From: an uncultured Burkholderiales bacterium
GTDB lineage: Bacteria > Pseudomonadota > Gammaproteobacteria > Burkholderiales > Burkholderiaceae_C
Assembly: GCA_903828695.1 (NCBI GenBank)
Contig: CAIKNE010000088.1
Location: forward strand, 1-41,864
Reading direction: 5' to 3'
DNA length: 41,864 nucleotides
Part shown: positions 8,105 to 16,586 of the stretch, piece after piece
How positions within the stretch are numbered: position 1 is the stretch's first letter
Layout: every line of letters starts with the position of its first letter
Made by a program: the position numbers and the translations under genes
The notes under the pieces: model-generated
What the model was told of the DNA's origin: nothing
The model's input: the letters and a program-made list of their open reading frames with translations, nothing else
Database searches by the model: none

Positions 8105-9193
8105 ATGCAAACCAAGAACAATCCCCTTCAGATTTTGACCTGGCTTCTCATGGCCGTCGCATCTTGCTTGATTTTGTGGTGGCTGAAGGCTGTCCTTATG
8201 CCATTTATCCTGGCCAGCGTGGTCGCCTATCTTTTATTGCCAGCGGTGCTTTATTTGACCGGAAGTAAAGCTTTACCCAGTGGCAGACGTTTAAAGGTGC
8301 CACGAATACTCGCTGCGGTTTTGATAGAAATTCTCTTTATCGTGATCATTGCCGCTTTGTTCTTGTTAATTGGGCCTGCACTCGTTAAAGAGTGGCCTCA
8401 GTTGAGGGAGCAGTTACCCGATTTGATTCAAAGCTTGGGGCAAGTATTAACACCCTATTTGAAAGATTGGGGCCTGCCCACTCAATTCGACAAAGCAACT
8501 TTAGATTCCTTTTTTAAACAAAACTTTGATTTCTCCTCTGAGGCAGGTTTTGCCTCCATTTTGTCTTCTGTCAAACTGGGGGGCAGCATCGCATTGACCG
8601 TGGTTGGCGACGCAGTCTTGATTCCTGTTGTTTTGTTCTACCTTCTATTGGAGGGGGACGTGTTTTATGAGAATTGTTTGGGTTGGATGCCCCAACCTCT
8701 GAGGCCCTCTATTGAGAGCTTTATGAACGAGTCCAACGAAATGCTGGGTCAGTACCTGCGTGGTCAGGTGTCGGTGATGCTCATCTTGGCTCTTTATTAT
8801 TCAACGGCCCTCAGCGTATTTGGTTTAGATTTGGCTCTCCCTATTGGAGTTTTTACGGGGCTCGTTATATTTATCCCGTATCTGGGCTTTGGGATTGGAC
8901 TTGTTTTGGCATTGTTGGCTTGTATTCTTCAGTTTGGCTTCATGCACGGACTCTTTGTGATCGGTGTTGTTTATGGATTCGGTCAATTGTTAGAGGGTTT
9001 TGTGCTCACCCCCAAGTTAGTTGGTGAGAGGATAGGACTGCACCCGCTGGGTCTTATCTTTGCCTTGTTGGCTTTTGGCCAACTCATGGGCTTTGTTGGC
9101 GTCTTGATAGCTCTTCCAGTCAGTACCGTAACATTAGTTGCATTAAAGCGAATCAAAGCAAAATATATTGCAAGTGATGTCTATACGGGCTGA
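8105..9193 (+). CDS. AI-2E family (PerM-type) membrane transporter
   Basis: This 362-residue inner-membrane protein belongs to the AI-2E/PerM (UPF0118) family. There are two or three helices in the first 60 residues, a third near 75-95, a soluble amphipathic stretch (about 95-150), and a run of helices from about 158 to the end containing GLVIFIPYLGFGIG and GFVLTPKLVGERIGLHPL. Family members have been linked to export of a quorum-sensing signal or to Na+/H+ exchange; the substrate here is unknown. In Burkholderiales it often sits between purM and hda, as here. Confidence 0.9.
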   Translation: MQTKNNPLQILTWLLMAVASCLILWWLKAVLMPFILASVVAYLLLPAVLYLTGSKALPSGRRLKVPRILAAVLIEILFIVIIAALFLLIGPALVKEWPQLREQLPDLIQSLGQVLTPYLKDWGLPTQFDKATLDSFFKQNFDFSSEAGFASILSSVKLGGSIALTVVGDAVLIPVVLFYLLLEGDVFYENCLGWMPQPLRPSIESFMNESNEMLGQYLRGQVSVMLILALYYSTALSVFGLDLALPIGVFTGLVIFIPYLGFGIGLVLALLACILQFGFMHGLFVIGVVYGFGQLLEGFVLTPKLVGERIGLHPLGLIFALLAFGQLMGFVGVLIALPVSTVTLVALKRIKAKYIASDVYTG

Positions 9194-9236
9194 TGCACCA
9201 ATGACTAGGATCAAGACCAAGTTTAAGAATTAGTTC

Positions 9237-9929
9237 ATGAAGCAAATTGCATTACCAATCACAGTGGATGTGGAGCAAACGCTTCAAAATTATGTTGTGG
9301 GCTCTAATCAAGCAGTTATTGAGCACTTTAAGTTATTTGCCTCCCACCCCAATCGCTCGCCCGTTCCCACCTATATTTGGGGAGAGCGGGGGAGTGGCAA
9401 AACACACCTCTTAAACGCCATTGGAAAAGAGCTTAAGACTTTGAATCAATCCTTTGGGTGGTTGGGCGCAACCCAGGACCAGAGCAAACCAAAAGTTTTT
9501 GATCCCGCCTGGGACGCAGTATTGATGGATGATGTGCAGGAGTTCACTCCCTCTGAACAGCAGTTTGCTTTCAACTGTTTCGTAAACGCCTTGACTCCCA
9601 CTGTGGGACTCCAAAGATGGGTTGTAGCCACAGGTTCACTTCCGCCCCAGGACCTCAAACTACGGGAAGACTTGAGAACACGCTTGGGATGGGGGCATGT
9701 TTTTCATCTGCAAACACTGGGTGAGCAGGGCAGTCGAGAGGTGCTAAACAAACACTCACGCGATTTGGGTATTCATTTGCCCCTTGAGTTGGAGGATTAC
9801 ATCTTGAGTCGCTTTAGCAGGGACTTGAGCACCCTGATTAGACTGTTAAAGGAGTTGGACGCCTATGCCTTGCAAACCAAACGTCCGCCAACCATCCCTT
9901 TACTCAAAGCCATGCTAGATGAGCATTAG
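9237..9929 (+). CDS. hda: DnaA regulatory inactivator Hda
   Basis: Hda, bound to the DNA sliding clamp, stimulates hydrolysis of DnaA-ATP and so prevents re-initiation of replication. The 230-residue protein starts with a clamp-binding peptide (QIALPI, residues 3-8, compare QLSLPL in E. coli). A DnaA-like AAA+ domain follows, with the P-loop WGERGSGKTHLL, the Walker B VLMDDVQEF and an arginine-finger region near LREDLRTRLGWG. It lacks the DNA-binding domain of DnaA. It is 43 bases downstream of the permease gene, probably one transcript. Confidence 0.95.
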   Translation: MKQIALPITVDVEQTLQNYVVGSNQAVIEHFKLFASHPNRSPVPTYIWGERGSGKTHLLNAIGKELKTLNQSFGWLGATQDQSKPKVFDPAWDAVLMDDVQEFTPSEQQFAFNCFVNALTPTVGLQRWVVATGSLPPQDLKLREDLRTRLGWGHVFHLQTLGEQGSREVLNKHSRDLGIHLPLELEDYILSRFSRDLSTLIRLLKELDAYALQTKRPPTIPLLKAMLDEH

Positions 9930-10012
9930 TTTTGATCTTTATTTACTGATCATCGATTTACTTATTAATTTACCTTTCACTCAAGTCTTGCAGATGCGAG
10001 ACTAAAGATGTT

Positions 10013-10687
10013 ATGAACCGACTTACTTTATTCGACCTAGATCACACACTTTTGCCAATTGATTCCGACTACGCATGGGGTGAGTTCACCCTTCGCTTGG
10101 GTTGGGTTGATCCAGTGCATTTCAAAAAGAAGAACGATCAGTTCTACGCTGATTATCAAAGGGGGGCGCTAGACATACATGAGTATGTAGAGTTTGCAAC
10201 CCAGGCTATTCGCCAAAAGGGACTCGCCCAGGCTCAACAGGCTCATGCCCAGTTCATGAGCGAGGTGATTGAGCCTGCGATCAAGGCTCAGGCGAGGCAA
10301 TTGATTAAAACTCACCAAGAGCGCGGAGACCATGTCATGATAGTGACTGCGACCAATGAGTTTGTAACTGGCCCCATTGCAAAGGCTTTAGGGGTTGAAG
10401 ATTTAATCGCCGTTGAGCTCGAACGCGATGAGACAGGCTGGATCAACGGGCGAATCAAAGGTATTCCCTCCATGAGAGAGGGTAAGGTTGCTCGCTTAAA
10501 ACAGTGGTTTGCTGAACGCGGCGACAAGTGGGAGAATACGGATATTACGTTTTACAGCGATTCAACCAATGACTTGCCTCTTTTGAGTGCCGTAAATCAC
10601 CCTATTGCTACCAATCCTGATGAGAAACTTCGCGCTTGGGCGTTGGAAAAAGGTTGGCCCATTTTGGATTTATTTCCACCTGTATGA
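10013..10687 (+). CDS. HAD-superfamily subfamily IB phosphatase (SerB-like)
   Basis: This 224-residue cytoplasmic hydrolase of the HAD IB type carries all the motifs: the nucleophile DLDHT (residues 8-12), motif II in MIVTATN, the Lys of REGKVARL and motif III in YSDSTNDLPLL. The closest relatives are SerB-like and histidinol- or phospholipid-phosphatase-like proteins annotated as HAD-IB hydrolases. The substrate cannot be told from sequence. Its stop overlaps the start of pcnB by 4 bases, so the two are translationally coupled. Confidence 0.9.
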   Translation: MNRLTLFDLDHTLLPIDSDYAWGEFTLRLGWVDPVHFKKKNDQFYADYQRGALDIHEYVEFATQAIRQKGLAQAQQAHAQFMSEVIEPAIKAQARQLIKTHQERGDHVMIVTATNEFVTGPIAKALGVEDLIAVELERDETGWINGRIKGIPSMREGKVARLKQWFAERGDKWENTDITFYSDSTNDLPLLSAVNHPIATNPDEKLRAWALEKGWPILDLFPPV

Positions 10688-12336
10688 TAAAAAAAATATT
10701 TGATCGACTACTGGGTCGCGGCGCTAAAGAAGAGCGTTTAAATTCAAGCTCAGTACCTAAGGGGGCTGCAAAATCCCCCCATAAACGTTTTGGTGCCCAA
10801 AGGGTCATTGCCCTCAAAGAACACAAAATTAACTTAAAGCAGGTGGACGACCGTGCCATAGATGTGGTGCAGACCTTGCAAAACAAGGGCTTCGCTGCTT
10901 ACATCGTTGGTGGAGCAGTCAGGGACTTGCTGTTGGGTATTAAGCCCAAAGATTTTGATGTGGCAACCAACGCTACGCCCGAGCAAGTTAAATCGCTTTT
11001 TAGGCGCGCATTTATCATTGGTCGAAGGTTTCGCATTGTCCATGTCGTCTACGGACGGGGGCGCGAACACGAAGTGGTAGAGGTCTCTACCTTTAGGGCT
11101 TATTTGGATAGCGCAGATGCTCACCAAGTAACGGGCAATGAGAAGTCAGGCAAAAAAGAACTTGCCGGTGTATCTCACGCAGTCGATGAGTCGGGCCGTG
11201 TTTTAAGGGACAACGTCTGGGGACCCATGGATGAGGATGCAACGCGCCGTGATTTCACGGTAAATGCGATGTACTACGACCCGACCACGCAGCAGGTCAT
11301 CGATTTTCATGGTGGCTTTGAGGATTCCAGAAAAAGAGTCATCAAAATGATTGGGGATCCTGCCGCCCGGTACAGAGAGGACCCCGTGCGCATTATTCGA
11401 GCAGTCCGCTTTGTTGCCAAGTTGAGTGCTTTGGGTTTTAAGTTGGAAAAGCTAACCGCCAAGCCTTTGCAGGCTATGGTCAAACTCTTGAATGATGTTC
11501 CCCCAAGCCGACTGTTTGATGAAACTTTAAAGTTACTTCAAACGGGTCATGCTCTAGCAAGCATTGCACAGCTGAATAAGCTAGGTCTGGAGCGCGGTAT
11601 TTATCCTATTTTAGATTTAGTGGTCGAGCGGGCAACTGATCCGATGGTTCACGCAGCGCTGACGGATACGGACCGCAGGGTTTCTGAGGGCAAGCCCGTT
11701 GTCCCTAGTTTCTTGCTAAGTTGTTTATTGTGGAGTGATGTTTTAAAGCGTTGGAATGAGCTTGGTGCACATCTACCCTCTTTTTCCGCACTTCAAGAGG
11801 CGATTGATTCCGTATTTGATGCCCGCATCGGGGATGTGTCGGGTAGGGGGAAGTTGGCCGCTGACATGCGCGAGATTTGGAGCATGCAAACCCGCTTTGA
11901 CAAACAAACGGGACGTGCTCCGTTGAGTTTGGTGGAGCAACCAAGGTTTCGTGCTGGGTTTGATTTTTTAAGATTGCGTGCTCAAGTAGGAGAGATTCCA
12001 TCGGAGCTCGCTAACTGGTGGGAGGACTTCAGTACCGCTTATCCAGATGAGCGTGAGCAGATGCTTGAAGAAAAACGCATAGAACATCAAAACCAGCAGA
12101 GATCCAAAAAAGCTCCCCCTCGAGCACACTCTAAAGCCGCAACTGAGAGAGGTGCCGGTGAAATCGCAGCTCGACCCGCCCCCCCAAGGACCCAAGCTCA
12201 AAATGAAGACGACGAAAGTTCGGTGAGTACGGGCGGTACAGACACCCCCAAACCCAAAAGAAGGCGAAGAAGGAGGAGCTCTGGATCAGGGGATCCTAAA
12301 CCTTTCGGAGCATCGCCTGCATCCGGTGACATTTAA
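10684..12336 (+). CDS. pcnB: Poly(A) polymerase I
   Basis: PcnB adds 3' poly(A) tails that mark RNAs for decay. The start was set at the ATG overlapping the upstream stop codon (ATGA), giving 550 residues; the frame is open further upstream but that part lies inside the HAD gene. The class II nucleotidyltransferase core is clear: IVGGAVRDLLLG, the catalytic KPKDFDVATNA, then RRDFTVNAMYYD and the YREDPVRIIRAVRF segment. The C-terminal 90 residues are low complexity and end in a basic patch (KPKRRRRRRSSGSG), typical of PcnB and probably RNA-binding. folK follows 9 bases later. Confidence 0.95.
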   Translation: MIKKIFDRLLGRGAKEERLNSSSVPKGAAKSPHKRFGAQRVIALKEHKINLKQVDDRAIDVVQTLQNKGFAAYIVGGAVRDLLLGIKPKDFDVATNATPEQVKSLFRRAFIIGRRFRIVHVVYGRGREHEVVEVSTFRAYLDSADAHQVTGNEKSGKKELAGVSHAVDESGRVLRDNVWGPMDEDATRRDFTVNAMYYDPTTQQVIDFHGGFEDSRKRVIKMIGDPAARYREDPVRIIRAVRFVAKLSALGFKLEKLTAKPLQAMVKLLNDVPPSRLFDETLKLLQTGHALASIAQLNKLGLERGIYPILDLVVERATDPMVHAALTDTDRRVSEGKPVVPSFLLSCLLWSDVLKRWNELGAHLPSFSALQEAIDSVFDARIGDVSGRGKLAADMREIWSMQTRFDKQTGRAPLSLVEQPRFRAGFDFLRLRAQVGEIPSELANWWEDFSTAYPDEREQMLEEKRIEHQNQQRSKKAPPRAHSKAATERGAGEIAARPAPPRTQAQNEDDESSVSTGGTDTPKPKRRRRRRSSGSGDPKPFGASPASGDI

Positions 12337-12345
12337 TCAGCGCTT

Positions 12346-12837
12346 ATGTCCGCAAAAGGCTCTTTTAGGCCAGACACCGTGGTTACCGCTTACGTAGCCT
12401 TGGGGTCCAATTTAGGGGATTCAAAGGCGATCGTACTGGCTGCTATCAAGGAGCTTGGTGAGAGGCCCGGGCTTTGCCTTGCAGCCCAGTCTCCCTTATT
12501 TACCTCAAAGCCACACGAAGCTACAGGGGGCGATTACGTGAATGCGGTTGTCGCGCTCGAGTGCTCGCTCAACCCAGTGGAGCTGCTTGACCTTACTCAA
12601 GAGATTGAACAATCCCATGGGCGTGAGAGAAGTTTTGTAAACGCTCCAAGAACACTTGATTTGGATTTGATTTTATTTGGAGACGCTCAAATTCAATCCC
12701 CACGCCTGGTGCTTCCTCACCCCCGTTGGGCCGAGCGAGCGTTTGTGTTGAAACCCCTCTCTACGATTGCCCCGCACTTAGTCAGCGAGGAGATGCTGCG
12801 CGCAGTGAGTGATCAGCCTATTGCGCTGTTGGTCTAG
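12346..12837 (+). CDS. folK: 6-hydroxymethyl-7,8-dihydropterin pyrophosphokinase
   Basis: FolK transfers pyrophosphate from ATP to hydroxymethyl-dihydropterin in folate synthesis. The 163-residue protein has the start motif AYVALGSNLGDS, the YVNAVVALE strand, the signature RTLDLDLILFG (the two metal-binding Asp are in LDLDL) and LPHPRWAERAFVLKPL. The pcnB-folK order is a common proteobacterial arrangement. The first ten residues precede the conserved domain and a later start is possible. Confidence 0.95.
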   Translation: MSAKGSFRPDTVVTAYVALGSNLGDSKAIVLAAIKELGERPGLCLAAQSPLFTSKPHEATGGDYVNAVVALECSLNPVELLDLTQEIEQSHGRERSFVNAPRTLDLDLILFGDAQIQSPRLVLPHPRWAERAFVLKPLSTIAPHLVSEEMLRAVSDQPIALLV

Positions 12838-12862
12838 TTGCTCGGTGTTAGCAAGGTGCAAA

Positions 12863-13309
12863 TTAAAGCGCTAATTTGTGTGCTTCTTCGATTTGATATT
12901 CAAAGTAGCGCTGAAAGCTGTAAGCAAAGCTTGATAAAAGTACCGTTGCCCCAAACATAAGAGAAATCACAATCGCGCCAATGGTTAACCAATTTGTTTG
13001 ACCAGCAGAATGTTCAGAGTTCACGCCGGGATTGAATTTTTCATTCCAAGCCTGGGGCGACATCAAACCAAAGACGATTGCATTGAGTGAGCACGCAGCA
13101 GTGGTGAACCCAAAGATTGGGAGGAGCCACCAACTTAGAAAATCATCGAGCCCAAACTCTTGCACTCGCTCAAAACCATAGAGTCCAATAAGCGTGATCC
13201 AAGGCAATATCCAGCCCAAATAGTCACGCCTGCCAAATAAATAAAATCGGTGAAGTCCTAATGGACCCCCTACAAAAGCCAGCCAAGTCGCAAGAGTCTT
13301 ATTTTTCAT
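12863..13309 (-). CDS. TM2-domain-like small membrane protein
   Basis: The start was chosen at the ATG at 13309 because the sequence before it looks non-coding; this gives 149 residues starting MKNKTLATWLAFVGGPLGLH. The first 50 residues match a TM2-type pair of helices (AFVGGPLGLHRFYLFGRRDYLGW, with the Gly-Xaa-His-Arg-Phe-Tyr turn). Two further helices are at about 65-90 and 115-140. It is an inner-membrane protein of unknown function. It converges with folK and is divergent from the rpsP operon. The ribosome binding site is weak. Confidence 0.75.
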   Translation of the reverse strand: MKNKTLATWLAFVGGPLGLHRFYLFGRRDYLGWILPWITLIGLYGFERVQEFGLDDFLSWWLLPIFGFTTAACSLNAIVFGLMSPQAWNEKFNPGVNSEHSAGQTNWLTIGAIVISLMFGATVLLSSFAYSFQRYFEYQIEEAHKLAL

Positions 13310-13442
13310 TTGATGTTTCTTTGGTAATTGAAGGGCTTCTCCCAGCCAAAATGGGTGTGATCTGCCTGGGATGATGGGTTTGTAGGCATTTGTGGTGAGT
13401 AGGCCACAAAACAGGCCGTAGATAATGGCCCCGAAATCTATT

Positions 13443-13471
13443 TTAACAATAGGTAGGGAAAAAGCTATAAT
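13443..13471 (+). promoter_or_regulatory. Sigma70-type promoter of the rpsP operon
   Basis: TTAACA (13443-13448) and a perfect TATAAT (13466-13471) are 17 bases apart, about 90 bases before rpsP. The position suits the rpsP-rimM-trmD-rplS operon. Confidence 0.8.
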
Positions 13472-13560
13472 AGACGGTTTACGGCGAAGTCGCTGGCCGG
13501 GTGGCTCAGTTGCGTGTCTCAATCGCCGAACAAATCATTCTCCCACCCGAAGGAATCATT

Positions 13561-13812
13561 ATGGTCGTCATTCGACTCTCCCGCGGCGGCTCTAAAGGTC
13601 GTCCATTTTTTAATATCGTTGTTGCTGACAAACGCGTACGTCGCGATGGTCGTTTCATTGAGCGTATTGGCTTTTACAACCCAACCGCTGTTGAAGGTGA
13701 AGAGGGCTTGCGTATTGCTCAAGACCGTTTGACTCACTGGAGAAGTGTTGGTGCACAGGCGTCTCCTACAGTTGAGCGTTTGATCAAGCAAGTCGCCCAC
13801 AAGGCCGCTTAA
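13561..13812 (+). CDS. rpsP: 30S ribosomal protein S16
   Basis: S16 is a small primary binder of 16S rRNA needed for 30S assembly. The start was set at the ATG preceded by GAAGGA, giving an 83-residue protein that begins [20 protein letters not shown], the usual S16 N-terminus. In-frame codons upstream to 13501 lie in the leader. The [20 protein letters not shown] segment is typical. It is the first gene of the rpsP-rimM-trmD-rplS operon. Confidence 0.97.
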   Translation: MVVIRLSRGGSKGRPFFNIVVADKRVRRDGRFIERIGFYNPTAVEGEEGLRIAQDRLTHWRSVGAQASPTVERLIKQVAHKAA

Positions 13813-13818
13813 CCACGA

Positions 13819-14382
13819 ATGGAACTCGACTTCGAGGCTGCTGAGCTTCCAGCGGATGCCATCGAAGTCGGGCGCATCGTAGGTGCTTGGGGGATTAAAG
13901 GCTGGTTTAAGGTTTTCGCTTATAGTGGAGATCCTGAGGCAGTCTTTAGCTCTAAGCGGTGGTTGCTTCAACCATCTATTAAGAACAAATCCCCATTTGA
14001 GGGCACGGTCAAGTTAAATATTATTGAGTCCAAAGAACATTCGGACTCCGTTGTTGCTCGCGCAGAGGGTGTGAGTTCACCTGAGAGTGCCAATGACCTC
14101 AAGGGCGCAAGAATTTTTGTCCCACGCTCTAGTTTTCCAACTACTGCATTAGATGAATATTACTGGGTGGATCTCATCGGCCTGGTTGTCCTGAACCGGG
14201 AAAATCTCACCTTGGGTACCGTGATTGACCTTATCAGCACAGGGCCGCAAACGGTGTTAGTGCTTACTAGACTTGAGAGCGGCAAGCTGATTGAGACTAT
14301 GATTCCATTTGTTAGCGCCTATATTGACAGCGTTGATCTTAAGGAAAAAAATATCAGAGTTGATTGGGGTGTTGATTACTAG
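13819..14382 (+). CDS. rimM: Ribosome maturation factor RimM
   Basis: RimM binds S19 and helps fold the head of the 30S subunit. The 187-residue protein has the N-terminal RimM barrel (VGRIVGAWGIKGWFKVFAYS, about residues 15-34) and a C-terminal PRC-type barrel starting near EYYWVDLIGLVV. The PFVSAYIDSVDLKEKNIRVDW ending is characteristic. It is 6 bases after rpsP. Confidence 0.95.
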   Translation: MELDFEAAELPADAIEVGRIVGAWGIKGWFKVFAYSGDPEAVFSSKRWLLQPSIKNKSPFEGTVKLNIIESKEHSDSVVARAEGVSSPESANDLKGARIFVPRSSFPTTALDEYYWVDLIGLVVLNRENLTLGTVIDLISTGPQTVLVLTRLESGKLIETMIPFVSAYIDSVDLKEKNIRVDWGVDY

Positions 14383-14457
14383 TCATCAGCCCAGGTTGCA
14401 ATGAACTTTACCGTTTGCAAATCCACGCACCTCCAACTTTCTAATGACTGAATTATT

Positions 14458-15201
14458 GTGCGATTTGACGTAATCACTTTGTTCCCAGATATGTTCGCCC
14501 CATTCTTAGAGCAGGGCGTCAATCGCCGTGCGTTTGATTCTGGGATCATGAAGGTGAAGTTGTGGAACCTAAGAGACTACGCCCCGGGGAATTACAAAAG
14601 AGTTGACGACCGACCCTACGGTGGTGGAGCGGGAATGGTCATGCTCGCAGAACCCTTGTTTCAATGTTTAAGTGCAATACGTCAAGAGCGTGGAGAAGAC
14701 CGGGAAGATGCCCCGTTGATATTTTTCACCCCCATTGGTCAGCAACTCACGCACCAATTTGTGCAGACGTGGGGATCAAAGCGAGGGGCTATTCTCTTGT
14801 GCGGTAGGTATGAAGGGGTAGACCAGCGCTTTATTGATTTACACGTTGACCAAATGATCAGCCTGGGAGATTTTGTTTTATCAGGAGGAGAAATACCTGC
14901 AATGGCACTTTTGGATGCTATAGCGCGTTTGCAGCCAGGTGTATTAAATTCGGATGAAAGCCACCAATTCGATAGTTTTCATGAAAACTTAGATGGCCTG
15001 TTGGATTGCCCTCACTTTACCCGCCCCGAGGTTTGGCAAGGGATAGGGATACCTGAGGAATTAATGTCCGGTCATCACGAAAAAATTCTCGCCTGGAGAA
15101 AACAGCAATCTTTATGGGTTACAAGACAAAATAGACCAGAGCTCCTTGAGAAGACGAAGCTCCAATTTACGCCTATTAGTAATAAGGTATTAAAAAAATA
15201 G
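14458..15201 (+). CDS. trmD: tRNA (guanine-N1-)-methyltransferase
   Basis: TrmD methylates G37 of tRNAs reading CUN, CCN and CGG codons, preventing frameshifts. The start is GTG, giving 247 residues starting MRFDVITLFPDMF. The deep trefoil knot of the SPOUT fold is recognisable: DDRPYGGGAGMVML, LCGRYEGVDQRF and SLGDFVLSGGEIPAMAL. The LLDCPHFTRPEVW segment and the C-terminal RRPELL-like WVTRQNRPELLEK are conserved. A 75-base gap separates it from rimM. Confidence 0.96.
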   Translation: MRFDVITLFPDMFAPFLEQGVNRRAFDSGIMKVKLWNLRDYAPGNYKRVDDRPYGGGAGMVMLAEPLFQCLSAIRQERGEDREDAPLIFFTPIGQQLTHQFVQTWGSKRGAILLCGRYEGVDQRFIDLHVDQMISLGDFVLSGGEIPAMALLDAIARLQPGVLNSDESHQFDSFHENLDGLLDCPHFTRPEVWQGIGIPEELMSGHHEKILAWRKQQSLWVTRQNRPELLEKTKLQFTPISNKVLKK

Positions 15202-15272
15202 GTTCTTGCTCCTTGATCAGGTTTGTATTTGGATTGCAAACACGGGTTGTAGTTGAGTCAGTGTAAAAGGGT

Positions 15273-15278
15273 TATAAT
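15273..15278 (+). promoter_or_regulatory. Possible -10 element before rplS
   Basis: A perfect TATAAT lies in the trmD-rplS gap about 105 bases before rplS. The best -35 candidates are badly spaced (TTGAGT at 14 bases, TTGTAG at 20), so a secondary promoter for rplS is plausible but not secure. Confidence 0.4.
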
Positions 15279-15383
15279 AATGGGCTTTGATCCTCTGGTC
15301 GGCCGTTTTACAGTTCAAGCTTTCGCTTGGTACTTTGCATGAAACCTTTAGTGTCGCGCGACCAAGATCTATTTGAGGCCAAA

Positions 15384-15767
15384 ATGAATTTAATTCAAAC
15401 ACTTGAACAAGAAGAGATCGCAAGACTCAATAAAACGATACCCGAATTTGCTCCTGGTGATACAGTCATCGTGAGCGTCAATGTGGTTGAGGGAACACGT
15501 AAAAGGCTCCAAGCCTTTGAAGGTGTCGTAATCGCTAAGCGCAACCGTGGTTTAAACAGTGGTTTCACTGTTCGTAAAATATCCAGCGGTGAGGGCGTCG
15601 AGCGTACCTTCCAAACTTACAGTCCTTTGATTGCCTCTATTGAGGTCAAGCGTCGCGGTGATGTGCGTCGTGCCAAGTTGTATTACCTGCGCGATCGTAG
15701 CGGTAAGTCTGCGCGTATTAAAGAAAAGTTAGTCAGCAAAAGCAGCGTAGCAGCAGAGGCAAAATAA
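15384..15767 (+). CDS. rplS: 50S ribosomal protein L19
   Basis: L19 sits at the interface of the ribosomal subunits. The start was set at the ATG preceded by GAGG, giving 127 residues starting [15 protein letters not shown]. The conserved core is present: [41 protein letters not shown], and [28 protein letters not shown]. The frame is open upstream to 15327 but those codons do not match L19. It is the last gene of the operon. Confidence 0.97.
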   Translation: MNLIQTLEQEEIARLNKTIPEFAPGDTVIVSVNVVEGTRKRLQAFEGVVIAKRNRGLNSGFTVRKISSGEGVERTFQTYSPLIASIEVKRRGDVRRAKLYYLRDRSGKSARIKEKLVSKSSVAAEAK

Positions 15768-15812
15768 GCCGCTCTGAGTTGCACTGAACATCTCAGTTGT
15801 GACGTCTGCATC

Positions 15813-15853
15813 AACCCAATGCCCTCCTATTTCGGATGCATTGGGTTTTTTTA
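15813..15853 (+). terminator. Intrinsic terminator of the rpsP-rplS operon
   Basis: A perfect 10-bp stem (AACCCAATGC at 15813-15822 with GCATTGGGTT at 15838-15847) and a run of T follow 45 bases after the rplS stop. Confidence 0.92.
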
Positions 15854-15873
15854 TGGGTGGAGCATGAAAAACA

Positions 15874-16575
15874 ATGAGCCAACCCAACACCTTTGACCCA
15901 ACACTTCATCCCGCGTTAGGGGTAGACACTCATCTGCCTGTCGTTCCCCAGGAGCGATTGCGCATTGAGTATATTTACCAACGCTTTAAAGATGGCGCTC
16001 AAGTGGAGCCTGAGGTCTTCGGCGACTATGCCAGACTTGACGCAAACGCCCATCTTGATAACGCCGTCAAGGCCTCCGTATTGGTTGCAATTGTGGATAG
16101 GGCACAACCCACTGTGCTCTTCACGGTGCGCTCACCCCAGCTTAAAAAGCATTCTGGGCAGATCTCCTTTGCGGGTGGACGTTTAGATGAGAGTGATCCT
16201 TCGGATGTTCACGCTGCGTTAAGGGAGGCACAAGAGGAGATAGGTCTCAGGGCGAGTGATGTGAGGGTTATGGGGGAGATGAATAAGTACTTAACGGGCA
16301 CCGGATATCTAGTTACGCCAGTGGTTGCCTGGGTGGATCCTCGCATGCAGTTGACTCTCAACCCGCATGAGGTGACAGAGATTTTTGAGGTGCCCTTGCG
16401 CTTTTTAATGAATCCCAGCAATCACAGGCGTCACTCTAGAGATTTTGAAGGCAAGCGGCGTGAGTGGTTTTCGATGCCGTATATTCAGGAAGGTCAAGAA
16501 CGCCAAGAGCGTTTTATTTGGGGTGCTACAGCAGGGATCTTGAGAAATTTTTATCATTTTTTGATGCATGAATGA
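15874..16575 (+). CDS. Nudix hydrolase, CoA pyrophosphatase type
   Basis: This 233-residue protein carries a CoA-pyrophosphatase (NudL-like) Nudix domain. The marker preceding the Nudix box is clear (KKHSGQISFAGGRLDESDPS, about residues 90-109). The box itself has the family's extra residues and the catalytic helix ALREAQEEIGL, with the metal-binding Glu residues. Such enzymes split CoA into 4'-phosphopantetheine and 3',5'-ADP. It lies directly after the rplS terminator and 11 bases before the CobD-like gene, as in other Burkholderiales. Confidence 0.88.
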   Translation: MSQPNTFDPTLHPALGVDTHLPVVPQERLRIEYIYQRFKDGAQVEPEVFGDYARLDANAHLDNAVKASVLVAIVDRAQPTVLFTVRSPQLKKHSGQISFAGGRLDESDPSDVHAALREAQEEIGLRASDVRVMGEMNKYLTGTGYLVTPVVAWVDPRMQLTLNPHEVTEIFEVPLRFLMNPSNHRRHSRDFEGKRREWFSMPYIQEGQERQERFIWGATAGILRNFYHFLMHE

Positions 16576-16586
16576 ATTTTTAGTCC

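Noticed and set aside
10636-10683. Upstream extension of PcnB
   Set aside because: It is the HAD gene read in another frame; the ATGA overlap start is conventional.
13310-13522. N-terminal extension of the TM2-like protein
   Set aside because: It runs over the rpsP promoter and shows no protein-like pattern.
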